The notes beneath the pieces are model-generated. The model made no database searches. It was not told the origin of the DNA and saw only the letters and a list, made by a program, of their open reading frames with translations. Both the position numbers and the translations under genes were made by a program. 64,000 bases of DNA, from assembly GCF_900100395.1 (NCBI RefSeq), contig NZ_FNFB01000021.1:1-64000 (forward strand), written 5' to 3'. Shown piece by piece: positions 41,758 to 50,178 of the stretch; the first letter of the stretch is position 1; every line of letters begins with the position of its first letter. Origin of the DNA: Nonomuraea maritima (lineage in GTDB: Bacteria; Actinomycetota; Actinomycetes; Streptosporangiales; Streptosporangiaceae).

Positions 41758-42384
41758 GTGCAACCAGGACAGCAGGACGAGGGCAGCGGCTCGTTCATCG
41801 AGGCGGCCCGACGGGAGCAGATCGTGGCCGCCGCGATCGCCGTGATCGCGGCGGAGGGTTTCACGCGGGCGTCGTTCGTGCGCATCGCCAAGCGCGCCTC
41901 GATCAGCCCCGGGCTGATCACGTACCACTTCAGGACCAAGGACGCCCTCATCCGGGCGGTGCTCGACCGGATCGCCGCCCGGCTCGACGCCGCCATGCAG
42001 GGCAGCCCCGAGCCGGTGATGAGCTACACGGACGCGCTGCGCCGCATCGTCACCGGCCACGTGCTGCACTGCGTGCGCCATCCGGACGAGATGGAGGCCC
42101 GCCGCGAGATCATCACCTCGGCGACCTCTCCCGCCGTCCGCCGGCGAATCGCCGAGCACGGCGAGAGCGGGCGGGCCGAGCTGGCGGGCTTTCTCGCCGA
42201 GGCGCAGCGCGCGGGCGAGTTCCGCGCCTTCGACCCCGACGCCTTCGCCGGCGCTCTGCTGGCCGCGATGCAGGCCGTACCGAAAGAGCTCGGGCGCCGG
42301 CCCGCGGGCTCGGGCGAGGCCTACGCCCGCGAGCTGGCCGATCTCTTCGAGACCGCCGCGACCGGCTCCCCGCCCGGTGGCTGA
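41758..42384 (+). CDS. TetR/AcrR family transcriptional regulator
   Basis: 208 aa, GTG start. The TetR HTH is clear: AREQIVAAAIAVIAAEGFTRA, FVRIAKRASISPGLITYHFRTKDAL. The C-terminal ligand domain is helical with no recognisable signature. It starts 30 bp from the divergent amidohydrolase gene and probably represses it. (The HTH segment is conserved with the PAC-type subfamily; effector unknown.). Confidence 0.86.
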   Translation: MQPGQQDEGSGSFIEAARREQIVAAAIAVIAAEGFTRASFVRIAKRASISPGLITYHFRTKDALIRAVLDRIAARLDAAMQGSPEPVMSYTDALRRIVTGHVLHCVRHPDEMEARREIITSATSPAVRRRIAEHGESGRAELAGFLAEAQRAGEFRAFDPDAFAGALLAAMQAVPKELGRRPAGSGEAYARELADLFETAATGSPPGG

Positions 42385-42396
42385 CCCGCCGCTTGG

Positions 42397-42783
42397 TCAG
42401 CGTCCGTGCGCGCGGAGCTGGTGCACCTCCTGGGTCACGTCGTGCTGGGTGCGGGTGGCGGCGCGGTCCGTGGTGAAGACGACCACTCCCCCGTCGGCGG
42501 CCGGCCAGGTGTTGTTGCCCGGCGTGGTGAGCTGCTCAGCAGCGCTCCAGCCGGGAGGCGAAGACCTTCCAGCGCCAGTCGGCCGCGCGGGAGGGTGGGC
42601 CACTCGTACTGGCTCGTGATCAGGCCCTGACAACCGGCCTGGACCGCCTTCGAGGAATGGATCCACGCAAGTTGCCGGCCGCGGTGGTGACCGCCGGGCG
42701 GCGGGGCGACAGTCCTCCGGCGCGACCGCCGCGCCTTCCGCGACGGGCGCGAACGCGCTGCGACTCACGTCCATCTGCTGCAT
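42397..42783 (-). pseudogene. Probably decayed ORF with intact ribosome site
   Basis: CAGGAGG precedes ATG 42783, and an open frame of 128 codons runs to 42397. The N-terminus (MQQMDVSRSAFAPVAEG) and C-terminus (NNTWPAADGGVVVFTTD, HDVTQEVHQL) look like real protein. The middle is low-complexity Pro/Arg, whereas protein-like sequence appears there in the other two minus frames (RQLAWIHSSKAVQAGCQGLI then SQYEW; ADWRWKVFASRLERC). Two compensating or successive frameshifts in a former gene would explain this. Family not recognised. Confidence 0.45.
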
Positions 42784-43016
42784 CCTCCTGCGGCTGGATC
42801 CGGAACGGACCGACGCTGGGGTTGCTTGGTCGACACCTCGCGAATCGCGTATGCCGCGTCGGGGGACCTTGAAGGGCGCCGAACCGGGTCCCTGCCGCGC
42901 CCGCGACCGAAACTGACGGTTATGGTCGCGTGTGTGCACACGATGAAGCTGTCTCCGCGCGCCACGACCGAGATCCCCGGCGGAACGCCGTCTCCCACGT
43001 CCTTCACCCGTCTCTG

Positions 43017-44246
43017 ATGGCGGAGGTGACGGGGAACCGTCCGGCACGGGCGCTCAACACGACGCTCATCGTGGTGTGCCAGAGCATGCAGGCGCTCGCC
43101 TTCGGCGGCATCGCCCTGTTCCTCCCGCTCATCCGGGGGGACCTCGGCATCAGCCCCTCGCAGGCGGGCCTGCTCGCGGCGTCCGGCACCTTCACGTACG
43201 CGCTCATGCAGATCCCGTCCGGGTACCTCTCGGACCGGTTCGACCCCAAGCGGCTGTTCACGGTCGGCCTGCTCGGCACCAACCTGCTGGCGCTCACCTT
43301 CGCCCTGCTCGACTCCTACGGCTGGCTGCTCGCCAACCAGGCCGTCTCGGGCGTCTTCCGGTCGCTGGTGTTCGCGCCGGGACTGCTGCTCATCAGCCGC
43401 CAGTTCCGGGAGGACCGCCGCGCCACGGCCATGGGCCTGTACGTGGCAGGCGGATTCTCCTCCAACATCCTGCTGAACGCCCTGGGCCCGCTCCTGGTCG
43501 AGCCGCTGGGCTGGCGCTGGCTGATGGCGCTGTTCGCGGGCAGCGGCCTGCTGGTGCTGCTGGCCTTCGCCAAGCTGGGCTCGGGAGCCCCGCGCAAGGC
43601 CGGCGCGAAGCCGCCCACCTGGGCGGACGCCCGGGAGATCCTGTCGCACCGGGTGGTCTGGCTGGCGGGCTTCATCCAGTTCGTCCGGCTCGCGGTGGTC
43701 ACGGGGATCGCCTTCTGGCTGCCCAGCCTCATCGTGGAGGACAAGGGCTTCTCGCTCGGCGTGGCGGGCGCCGTCGTGGCCATCGGCGCGGCGGTGACGG
43801 CCCCGTCGAACTTCCTCGGCGGCTGGGTGTCCGACCGCCTCGGCCGGCCGCTGGCCGTCGTCGGGGTGTCGCTCGCCATGCTGGCCGTCACGATCTTCCT
43901 CATGCCGTTCGTGGACGCGCTCCCGGCGCTGATCGCGCTGATCGCGGTGAACTCGATCTTCCTGCAGCTCTACTTCGGGCCGCTGTTCGCCGTGCCGCTG
44001 CAGCACGTCGGCACCGCGAACGTGGGCCTCGTCACGGGGTTCAGCAACTTCTGCGCCAACCTCGGCGGGGTGACGTTCTCGTACGGGCTGGGCGTCTTCA
44101 AGGACGCTACCGGCTCCTTCGACGCGGGCCTGTGGGCCCTGGCCGGCCTGTGCGCCGCCGGACTGGCGGTCACCTGGCTGATCTCCCGCGTACCGGCACG
44201 GTCGCGCGCCACCGCCATGACGCCGTCCCCCCGCGAGGCCCGCTGA
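43017..44246 (+). CDS. MFS transporter
   Basis: 409 aa from ATG 43017; the longer upstream frame lacks membrane character. Twelve hydrophobic segments; motif A appears twice, as GYLSDRFDPKRLFTVG and GGWVSDRLGRPLAVVG. The overall pattern (ALNTTLIVVCQSMQALAFGG) resembles the NNP/anion or sugar-phosphate cation-symporter branches rather than the drug exporters. Convergent with the TetR gene at 44257. Confidence 0.84.
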   Translation: MAEVTGNRPARALNTTLIVVCQSMQALAFGGIALFLPLIRGDLGISPSQAGLLAASGTFTYALMQIPSGYLSDRFDPKRLFTVGLLGTNLLALTFALLDSYGWLLANQAVSGVFRSLVFAPGLLLISRQFREDRRATAMGLYVAGGFSSNILLNALGPLLVEPLGWRWLMALFAGSGLLVLLAFAKLGSGAPRKAGAKPPTWADAREILSHRVVWLAGFIQFVRLAVVTGIAFWLPSLIVEDKGFSLGVAGAVVAIGAAVTAPSNFLGGWVSDRLGRPLAVVGVSLAMLAVTIFLMPFVDALPALIALIAVNSIFLQLYFGPLFAVPLQHVGTANVGLVTGFSNFCANLGGVTFSYGLGVFKDATGSFDAGLWALAGLCAAGLAVTWLISRVPARSRATAMTPSPREAR

Positions 44247-44256
44247 GGCCCGCGCG

Positions 44257-44835
44257 TCAGGACGTGAGGCGGCGGACGGCCTCCACCACGGCGGTGCGGC
44301 GGGTGTCGAGCTGGTCGGGGGTGAGGTCGGCGGGGGCCGTGGGGCTGGCGGGCACCCACGCGGTGGCCAGGGCCAGGGTGAAGGCGAGCAGGTCTTCCGC
44401 GGTGAACTCCGCGGCCACCCGCTTCGCGGCCTGGGCCTCGGCAAGGGCGTCGATCTTCCGGCGTACGGACGCGCCGAGGCCCTCCGGCTCGCGCTCGGTG
44501 CGGCCGCGCTCGAGGCGCAGCCAGGTGGCCAGCCGCACCTGTTGGGGGTTGGCGACGAGGAAGTCGAACAGGCGGCCCGCGTAGCCCGGCAGGTCGTCTG
44601 GGGTGAAGGGCACCTGGTCGAGGATCCGCGCGACGTGGGCGTCCATGACGGCGTCGAAGAGCTGGTCCTTGTTGCCGAAGTAGGTGTAGATGAGCGCCTT
44701 GTTGGCGTTGGCCGCCGCGCCGATGCGCTCGATCCGCGCGCCGGCGATGCCGTAGGTGGCGAACTCGCTCGTCGCGGCCTGCAGGAGACGGGCACGGGTG
44801 GCCGCGGCGTCGCGGACCTTGGGCGTCGGAGGCAT
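44257..44835 (-). CDS. TetR family transcriptional regulator
   Basis: 192 aa from ATG 44835. HTH: RARLLQAATSEFATYGIAGA, RIGAAANANKALIYTYFGNKDQLF. The C-terminal domain includes VRLATWLRLERG, typical of the TetR_C regulators paired with short-chain dehydrogenases. It faces the SDR gene at 44928 across a gap with two copies of an AACTAA...TTAGTT site, so it most likely represses both itself and the SDR. Confidence 0.88.
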   Translation of the reverse strand: MPPTPKVRDAAATRARLLQAATSEFATYGIAGARIERIGAAANANKALIYTYFGNKDQLFDAVMDAHVARILDQVPFTPDDLPGYAGRLFDFLVANPQQVRLATWLRLERGRTEREPEGLGASVRRKIDALAEAQAAKRVAAEFTAEDLLAFTLALATAWVPASPTAPADLTPDQLDTRRTAVVEAVRRLTS

Positions 44836-44851
44836 GGCTTCAGCATAGGTC

Positions 44852-44913
44852 AACTAACCGTTTATTTGACAAGCCGGACACTGGTGCCCATTCTTCTAAC
44901 TAACCGTTTAGTT
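44852..44913. promoter_or_regulatory. Two TetR operators, AACTAA-N4-TTAGTT
   Basis: The perfect 16-bp palindrome AACTAACCGTTTAGTT lies at 44898-44913. A second copy, AACTAACCGTTTATTT with one arm imperfect, lies at 44852-44867. They flank the divergent TetR and SDR promoters, one near each start, an arrangement typical for autoregulated TetR pairs. Confidence 0.82.
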
Positions 44914-44927
44914 GAAAGGATCACGTC

Positions 44928-45767
44928 ATGCCGAAGACCTGGCTCATCACCGGCAGCAGCCGCGGCTTCGGGCGGCACCTCGTGCGGGCCGCCCTCGACG
45001 CAGGAGACCTGGTGCTCGCCACCGCCCGGCGTCCGGAGCAGCTCGACGACTTCGTGCAGGAGTACGGCGACCGCGTCCGCACGGCGCCGCTCGACGTCAC
45101 CGACCCCGTGGCCGCGCGGGCGGCCGTGCAGGCGGCGCTCGACGCGTTCGGCTCGCTGGACGTGGTGGTGAACAACGCCGGGTACGCCGATTCCACGCCC
45201 ATCGAGGAGATCTCGGACGAAGACTTCCGTGCGCAGATCGAGACGAACCTGTTCGGCGTCGTCAACGTCACCAAGGCCGCGCTGCCCGTGCTGCACCGGC
45301 AGCGCTCGGGGCACTTCGTCCAGTTCTCCTCGATCGGCGGCCGGGTGGGCGGCTCGCCCGGGCTGGGGGCGTACCAGACCGCGAAGTTCGCCGTCGAGGG
45401 CTTCTCCGAGGTGCTGAACAACGAGGTGAAGCCGTTCGGGATCAAGGTCACCATCGTCGAGCCCGGCGCGTTCAGGACCGACTGGGGCGGCTCGTCCCAG
45501 CGGCGGCTCCCGGTGGGGCCCGACTACGAGGAGACCGTCGGCACGATGAACCGCTTCCGCGAGAACACCGTGGACACCTGGCCGGGCGACCCGGCGCGCG
45601 CCGCCGCGGTCATCAGGGACATCGTCCGCCTCGACGCGCCGCCGCTGCGCCTGCTGCTCGGCAGCGACGCCGTGCGCCTGGCCGACGAGTCGTCCAGGGC
45701 CCGCGCCGCCGAGGCGGAGAAATGGGCGGCGGTGAGCAGGTCGACCGACTTCCCCGCCGGCGAGTGA
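44928..45767 (+). CDS. SDR family oxidoreductase
   Basis: 279 aa, GAAAGG before ATG 44928. Short-chain dehydrogenase: TGSSRGFGRHLV (NADP site), DVTDP, NNAGYAD, catalytic Ser in FSSIGG, YQTAKFAVEG (Tyr-x-x-x-Lys) and VEPGAFRTDWGG. This composition matches 'oxidoreductase, SDR family, classical (cP) subgroup' enzymes induced by small molecules through a TetR repressor. Confidence 0.9.
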   Translation: MPKTWLITGSSRGFGRHLVRAALDAGDLVLATARRPEQLDDFVQEYGDRVRTAPLDVTDPVAARAAVQAALDAFGSLDVVVNNAGYADSTPIEEISDEDFRAQIETNLFGVVNVTKAALPVLHRQRSGHFVQFSSIGGRVGGSPGLGAYQTAKFAVEGFSEVLNNEVKPFGIKVTIVEPGAFRTDWGGSSQRRLPVGPDYEETVGTMNRFRENTVDTWPGDPARAAAVIRDIVRLDAPPLRLLLGSDAVRLADESSRARAAEAEKWAAVSRSTDFPAGE

Positions 45768-45774
45768 CCGGGAA

Positions 45775-46149
45775 TCACTCCCCTGTGTCCCGGGAAGGCA
45801 GTACGGACCGTACCGCCTCCTCGGAGCGGCCGACGACCGCGGGGCCGTCGTCGGCCGTGATGATCGGCCGCTGGATCAGGATCGGGTGGTCCGCCAGCGC
45901 GCCGATCCACCGGTCGCGGGCTCCGGCGTCGCGCGGCCAGGTGTCGAGGCCGAGCTCGGCGGCCTTCGCCTCGCCGGTGCGGGTGATGTCCCACGGTTCG
46001 AGGCCGAGCCGGTCGAGGACCTCGCGCAGTTCCGCCGCGTCCGGCGGGTCCTCCAGGTAGCGGCGTACGGTGTACTCCGCTCCTTCTGCGTCCAGGACGG
46101 ACAGGGCCGAGCGGCACTTGGAGCACGCGGGATTGATCCAGATCTCCAT
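45775..46149 (-). CDS. ArsC/Spx-family reductase-like protein
   Basis: 124 aa from ATG 46149 (AGGAGA upstream). Thioredoxin-like ArsC family: INPACSKCRSALSVLD (C-x-x-C at the catalytic site), a central helix region, and the Arg needed for oxyanion binding in LIQRPIITADDGPAVVGR. It could be a glutaredoxin-dependent arsenate reductase or an YffB/Spx-like protein; no arsenic genes are adjacent. The IS605-type element begins just upstream of its ribosome site. Confidence 0.82.
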   Translation of the reverse strand: MEIWINPACSKCRSALSVLDAEGAEYTVRRYLEDPPDAAELREVLDRLGLEPWDITRTGEAKAAELGLDTWPRDAGARDRWIGALADHPILIQRPIITADDGPAVVGRSEEAVRSVLPSRDTGE

Positions 46150-46167
46150 CAAACTCTCCTGAGGGGA

Positions 46168-46187
46168 CCGTCGCCTTGAGGCGACGG
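46168..46187 (+). repeat. IS200/IS605 left-end hairpin
   Basis: CCGTCGCC-ttga-GGCGACGG, a perfect 8-bp stem with 4-nt loop, positioned as the subterminal palindrome recognised by Y1 transposases. Confidence 0.7.
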
Positions 46188-46303
46188 GGGAATCGGGAGC
46201 GGGAGGGCTGTCAAGGCCCGAGCGTGCAGTGACCTGTCAGGTCCGCGCATCGGAGATCTCCGTTCATCGCACATTGGATGGATGGCGCTGTCATAGTGAT
46301 CGT

Positions 46304-46453
46304 GTGGCTCGTCAGGTGCGCACGTCCCCGGGCGCGGCGTACGACCTCGGATACCACGTGGTGTGGTGCCCGAAGTACCGCCGCCCGGTCCTGGGCGGCC
46401 GGGTGAAAGACCGCCTGGAGGAGCGGCCGCCGGAGGGCGATGGCCGTGCGTAG
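46304..46453 (+). pseudogene. tnpA: IS200 Y1 transposase tnpA, N-terminal remnant
   Basis: From GTG 46304 the frame reads VARQVRTSPGAAYDLGYHVV, then WCPKYRRPVLGGRVKDRLEE, the opening of a HUH Y1 transposase. It then changes to unrelated residues and stops at 46453, where TnpB has already started (46440). The HUH motif and catalytic Tyr are missing, so about 90 residues have been lost by deletion. It cannot transpose the element by itself. Confidence 0.8.
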
Positions 46454-47630
46454 GTCGTACAAGTACCTGCTGCGCCCCACCAGCAAGCAGGCCGCCGCGC
46501 TCACGCAGTGCCTGGAGGACCACCGGCAGCTGTACAACGCCGCTATGGAGCACCGCCGCACCGCATACGCCAAGGCCGGGGCGAGCATCCGGTACGGCGA
46601 GCAGTCGGCCGATCTGAAGCACATCCGTGCCGATGACCCCGGCGGGCAGGGCCGGTGGTCGTTCTCGTCCCAGCAGGCCACGCTGCGCCGCCTCGACAAG
46701 GCGTTCCGCGCGTTCTTCGACCGCGTCAGGACGGGACGGACGCCTGGCTTCCCGCGGTTCAAGGGCCGGGGCTGGTTCGACACCGTGGAGTGGCCGAAGG
46801 ACGGCGACGGCTGCCGGTGGGACTCCCAGCCCGAGCATCCCGCCGCGTCCTACGTCCGGTTGCAGGGCATCGGGCACGTCCGCGTACACCAGCACCGCCC
46901 GGTCAAAGGCCGGGTGAAGACGATCAGCGTGAAGCGGGAGGGCTCGCGCTGGTACGTGGTGCTGTCGTGCGACGACGTGCCGGCCGAGCCGCTGCCTGCC
47001 ACGGGCGCGGTGGCCGGGGTCGATCTGGGCGTGGCCTCGCTGGTCACCACCTCCGACGGTGAGCGTCTGGCGAACCCTCGCCATCTGGCCGCGACCGCCG
47101 ATCGTCTCGCCGCCGCGCAGCGCGATTTGGCCTGCAAGAAGCGGGGCTCCAAGCGGCGGCGCGAGGCGGTGGCCCGCGTCGCCGCGCTGTACCGCACGGT
47201 ACGCCGCCAACGGCTCGACCACGCGCATAAGGCCGCGCTCGCGCTGGTCCGCGACTACGACCTGATCGTGCACGAGGACCTGCGGATCGCGAACATAACC
47301 CGTTCGGCGTCCGGCACTATCGACGCTCCTGGCCGCAACGTCGCTGCCAAGGCGGGCCTCAACCGAAGCATCCTGGACGCGGGTTGGGGGGTGTTCCTGA
47401 CGATCCTCGCGCACAAGGCTGAAAGCGCCGGTCGAGAGCTGATCGCGGTGAACCCCGCCAACACCTCCCGCACCTGTGCCCGATGCGGGCACGTGGCGAA
47501 GGAGAACCGCCTCACCCAGGCCGAGTTCGCCTGCACGGCGTGCGGTCATGCCGCGCACGCCGACGTGAACGCGGCGGTCAACATCCTCAGGGCAGGGCTT
47601 GCCCTTCGCCAGGCTGCGGAAGCGGCTTAG
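46440..47630 (+). CDS. tnpB: TnpB RNA-guided endonuclease
   Basis: 396 aa, intact. N-terminal helix-turn-helix region RRSYKYLLRPTSKQAAAL, then the split RuvC nuclease: Asp195 (VAGVDLGVAS), Glu279 (LIVHEDLRI) and Asp375 (HADVNAAVNI). The zinc ribbon has Cys346, 349, 365 and 368 (CARCGH, CTACGH). TnpB is the ancestor-type nuclease of Cas12 and uses a right-end omegaRNA to cut the donor-joint site next to a target-adjacent motif. All catalytic residues are present, so it should be active. Confidence 0.93.
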   Translation: MAVRRSYKYLLRPTSKQAAALTQCLEDHRQLYNAAMEHRRTAYAKAGASIRYGEQSADLKHIRADDPGGQGRWSFSSQQATLRRLDKAFRAFFDRVRTGRTPGFPRFKGRGWFDTVEWPKDGDGCRWDSQPEHPAASYVRLQGIGHVRVHQHRPVKGRVKTISVKREGSRWYVVLSCDDVPAEPLPATGAVAGVDLGVASLVTTSDGERLANPRHLAATADRLAAAQRDLACKKRGSKRRREAVARVAALYRTVRRQRLDHAHKAALALVRDYDLIVHEDLRIANITRSASGTIDAPGRNVAAKAGLNRSILDAGWGVFLTILAHKAESAGRELIAVNPANTSRTCARCGHVAKENRLTQAEFACTACGHAAHADVNAAVNILRAGLALRQAAEAA

Positions 47631-47946
47631 CGAGAAGCCGCTCCCTTCAGGGAGCGGAGGAGTCACGACACGCGACAGTAGCCGAGCTTCCCGCCGGGCG
47701 AGCCGGGGAGCGTCGAGCCGGCGTCATGATGATCTCGTATATCGGACGGCAATATTTCGTATATAGGCGCGCCTTATCGTCATGCGCCGTGTCCGATCCG
47801 GCGCGCCTGTCAGCCCGTGGGGCGCCGCAGGGGCAGCCGGCGGGCCTCTAGCGAGAGCGGCTCGATCCGGAGATCGCTGCCGAACCGGCAGCGCTCCACC
47901 GCCACGTTCGAGTCACACGGTTCGTCCCCTACCGAAGGAGCGTCAC
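47631..47946. other. Gap between tnpB and glsB
   Basis: Besides the IS right end, the 316 bases contain a direct repeat TCGTATAT at 47735-47742 and 47757-47764 (22-bp period, in AT-rich sequence) that could be an activator site or part of a promoter. I see no small gene. Confidence 0.45.
47638..47657 (+). ncRNA. Right-end hairpin, probable omegaRNA 3' scaffold of TnpB
   Basis: CCGCTCCC-ttca-GGGAGCGG is a perfect 8-bp stem just after the tnpB stop. In IS605-type elements the 3' part of tnpB and this hairpin form the omegaRNA, whose guide is copied from flanking DNA after the right end (here probably from about 47667). RNA extent was not observed. Confidence 0.65.
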
Positions 47947-48207
47947 ATGCTCACCGTCCTCATCCTCTCCGTGATCTCCGGAGCCATCATCGGCGGGCTC
48001 GGCCGGCTCGTCCTGCCGGGCAAGCAGGACATCGGCTGGGTCGCCACGATCCTGTCCGGCATCGTCGCCTCGATCGTCGCCAGCCTCATCGCCTTCGTGC
48101 TGGGCTTCCACGACAAGACCCTGCCGACGCTCATCCTGCAGGTCGTCCTCGCCGCCGCCTGCGTCGCCTTCGTCGCCCGCAGGCAGGCCGCGAAGAAGAA
48201 CGGCTGA
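47947..48207 (+). CDS. GlsB/YeaQ/YmgE-family stress-response membrane protein
   Basis: 86 aa, AAGGAG before ATG 47947. Three hydrophobic helices with glycine-rich packing (SGAIIGGLGRLVLPGKQDIG, ATILSGIVASIVASL, LQVVLAAACVAFVARRQ). This matches the GlsB/YeaQ/YmgE transglycosylase-associated family, small membrane proteins linked to stress. Confidence 0.85.
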   Translation: MLTVLILSVISGAIIGGLGRLVLPGKQDIGWVATILSGIVASIVASLIAFVLGFHDKTLPTLILQVVLAAACVAFVARRQAAKKNG

Positions 48208-48306
48208 CCATCGGCGACGCCTCTCGGCGTACGCGTGAGGCGACCGGCGACGGGGTGAACGCCGAGCCGGTGCCGATTCTGCGGTAAGACCGCACGCGAC
48301 GTCATG

Positions 48307-48325
48307 GCCGGCCGCGGAGGCCGGC
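48307..48325. terminator. Weak hairpin between glsB and reductase genes
   Basis: GCCGGCC-gcgga-GGCCGGC forms a 7-bp stem between the convergent genes. No T-tract; weak evidence. Confidence 0.35.
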
Positions 48326-48402
48326 GCGAAGGGGGGGTCAGCGGAGGGTAGTGGCCGGCGTGCCCCAGGGGCCCGCCGGCTTCGTACTGTCCGCGGCGGC
48401 CG

Positions 48403-49110
48403 TCACCGCCCCGGGTGGCGGCTGGACGTGCGTGCGTCGAGCACCGCGCGGCCTCGCTCCGACTCGGCGAAGCGGTCCAGCATCGCGCGCAGTTCGTCGG
48501 CCTCGACGTTCGCGCCGAACGGTTCCGTGCCCGGCTCCATGCGCACGCCGTCGGCGAGCCGGCCGGCGATCACCGGGTCGAAGCCGAGCGCGTCCACGAC
48601 CCCGGAGACGACCGCGAGGTCGTCCTGGTCGTCGCCGGCGATCGCGATCGCCCGGCGGCCCGGCGTTCCGGACGCGCGGGCTCCGTCCTCCAGGTCGTGG
48701 TAGCCCATGTGGTTGAACGCCTTGACGACCCGGGAGCCGGCCAGAAAGCCCTGGACGATCTGGCTGGACGACGTACGGGGGTCGGTCAGGTCGTCGCGGA
48801 CGCCGTCGACCTCCCACCAGTAGTTCATCGCGTCGATCACGAGCTTGCCGCGCAGCGCCTCGGCCGGGAGGTCACGGTGCTTGCCGAGCGGCAGGGCCAG
48901 CACGACCACGTCCGACTCCGCCGCGGCCTGCCGGGCGGTCACCGCGACGGCGCCGGGCGTGACGACCTCGACGATGAGGGCGATCCGCGCGGCCTCGCCG
49001 GAGGAGGCGACGAGCACGCGGTAGCCGGCGGCGAGAGCGAGCCGGGCGAGCACCGTGCCGACCTTGCCGGCTCCGAGGATCCCGATCGTGCGGACGTCGC
49101 CGGGCTTCAC
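48403..49110 (-). CDS. NADPH-dependent F420 reductase-like NAD(P)-binding protein
   Basis: 235 aa. Rossmann motif [20 protein letters not shown] at the N-terminus, then [17 protein letters not shown] and [11 protein letters not shown], the pattern of Fno-type F420H2:NADP oxidoreductases and related proteins. It is the last gene of an operon whose other two members are LLM flavin/F420 oxidoreductases, so it could regenerate F420H2 for them. It overlaps the upstream gene by 4 bp. Confidence 0.82.
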   Translation of the reverse strand: MKPGDVRTIGILGAGKVGTVLARLALAAGYRVLVASSGEAARIALIVEVVTPGAVAVTARQAAAESDVVVLALPLGKHRDLPAEALRGKLVIDAMNYWWEVDGVRDDLTDPRTSSSQIVQGFLAGSRVVKAFNHMGYHDLEDGARASGTPGRRAIAIAGDDQDDLAVVSGVVDALGFDPVIAGRLADGVRMEPGTEPFGANVEADELRAMLDRFAESERGRAVLDARTSSRHPGR

Positions 49111-50150
49111 GACACCTCCCGTGAGGCGAGCATGTCGCGGACCATGGGGACGACCTTGGCGCCGTAGAGCTCGACGGCGCGCGCCCGCGCCCCGGCCGGT
49201 TGCGCGCCGGAGCTGTAGATGAGGTCGAACCGGCCGACGCCGAGGCTGCGGACGGTACGTACGATCTTGCGGGCCACCGTCTCGGGGGAGCCGACGTGCA
49301 TGGCGCCGCGCTCGATCTCGGCGTCGTACTCCGCCCGGCGGATCGGCGGCCAGCCGCGCAGCGCCCCGATCCGGTCACGGATCTCGCGGTAGGCCGGCCA
49401 GAACACCTCCCTGGCCTCATGGTCGGTGTCGGCGACGAACCCAGGGGAGTGCATGCCGACCGGGTGCGCCGTCGTGCCGAACTGTTCCGCGGCCCGGCGG
49501 TAGAGGTCGATGTGGGCGCTGAAGCGCTCGGGCGGGCCGCCGATGACGGCGAGCATGAGCGGCAGTCCGTAGTGGGCGGTGCGGACCACCGACTGGGGCG
49601 AGCCGCCGACGCCGACCCACGTGGCCAGCCGCCCTGAGTCGGTCTTGGGGTACACGTCGGCGTTCGCGAGCGGGGCCCGCACGCTGCCGCTCCAGGTGAC
49701 CGGCCGCTCGTCGAGCAGCTTGACGAAGAGCTCGATCTTCTCCTCGAACAGGACGTCGTAGTCGGCGAGGTCGTAGCCGAACAGCGGGAACGACTCCGTG
49801 AAGGAGCCGCGTCCGAGGATCACCTCGGCGCGCCCGTTCGAGAGCGCGTCGACGGTCGCGAAACGCTGGAAGACCCGGACGGGGTCGTCCGAGCTCAGCA
49901 CCGTCACCCCGGAGGCCAGCCTGATCCGGGACGTGCGCGTCGCGATGCCGGCGAGCACGGTCTCCGGCGTGGAGATCGCGTACTCGGGACGGTGGTGCTC
50001 GCCCAGCGCGATCACGTCGACGCCGAGTTCGTCGGCCATGACCGCCTCCTCGACCACCTGGCGGATCGCCTCCGCGTGGGAGACCAGCGCTCCCGTGTCG
50101 TCCAGCGGCCGGTCGCCGAAGGTGTCCAGCCCCAGTTCGATGTCGGCCAT
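49107..50150 (-). CDS. LLM class flavin/F420-dependent oxidoreductase
   Basis: 347 aa luciferase-like monooxygenase: [20 protein letters not shown] at the start, [62 protein letters not shown], and the late [22 protein letters not shown]. The family uses FMN or F420. It is 60% or so similar by eye to the next gene upstream, so one arose by duplication. The stop overlaps the reductase start (ATGA). Confidence 0.88.
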   Translation of the reverse strand: MADIELGLDTFGDRPLDDTGALVSHAEAIRQVVEEAVMADELGVDVIALGEHHRPEYAISTPETVLAGIATRTSRIRLASGVTVLSSDDPVRVFQRFATVDALSNGRAEVILGRGSFTESFPLFGYDLADYDVLFEEKIELFVKLLDERPVTWSGSVRAPLANADVYPKTDSGRLATWVGVGGSPQSVVRTAHYGLPLMLAVIGGPPERFSAHIDLYRRAAEQFGTTAHPVGMHSPGFVADTDHEAREVFWPAYREIRDRIGALRGWPPIRRAEYDAEIERGAMHVGSPETVARKIVRTVRSLGVGRFDLIYSSGAQPAGARARAVELYGAKVVPMVRDMLASREVS

Positions 50151-50178
50151 ACGGCCCTCCTCCTTGGTAGGCCCGCGC

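Larger units (their letters stand above)
46150..47670 (+). mobile_element. IS200/IS605-type element, tnpA truncated, tnpB intact
   Basis: The unit spans roughly 46160-47666. It starts with a left-end hairpin (46168-46187), carries a truncated Y1 transposase frame and a full TnpB, and ends with a hairpin (47638-47657) and GAGTCAC. There is no target-site duplication, as expected. Exact ends cannot be fixed by eye. It sits directly upstream of the arsC-like gene, whose ribosome site is intact. Confidence 0.75.
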
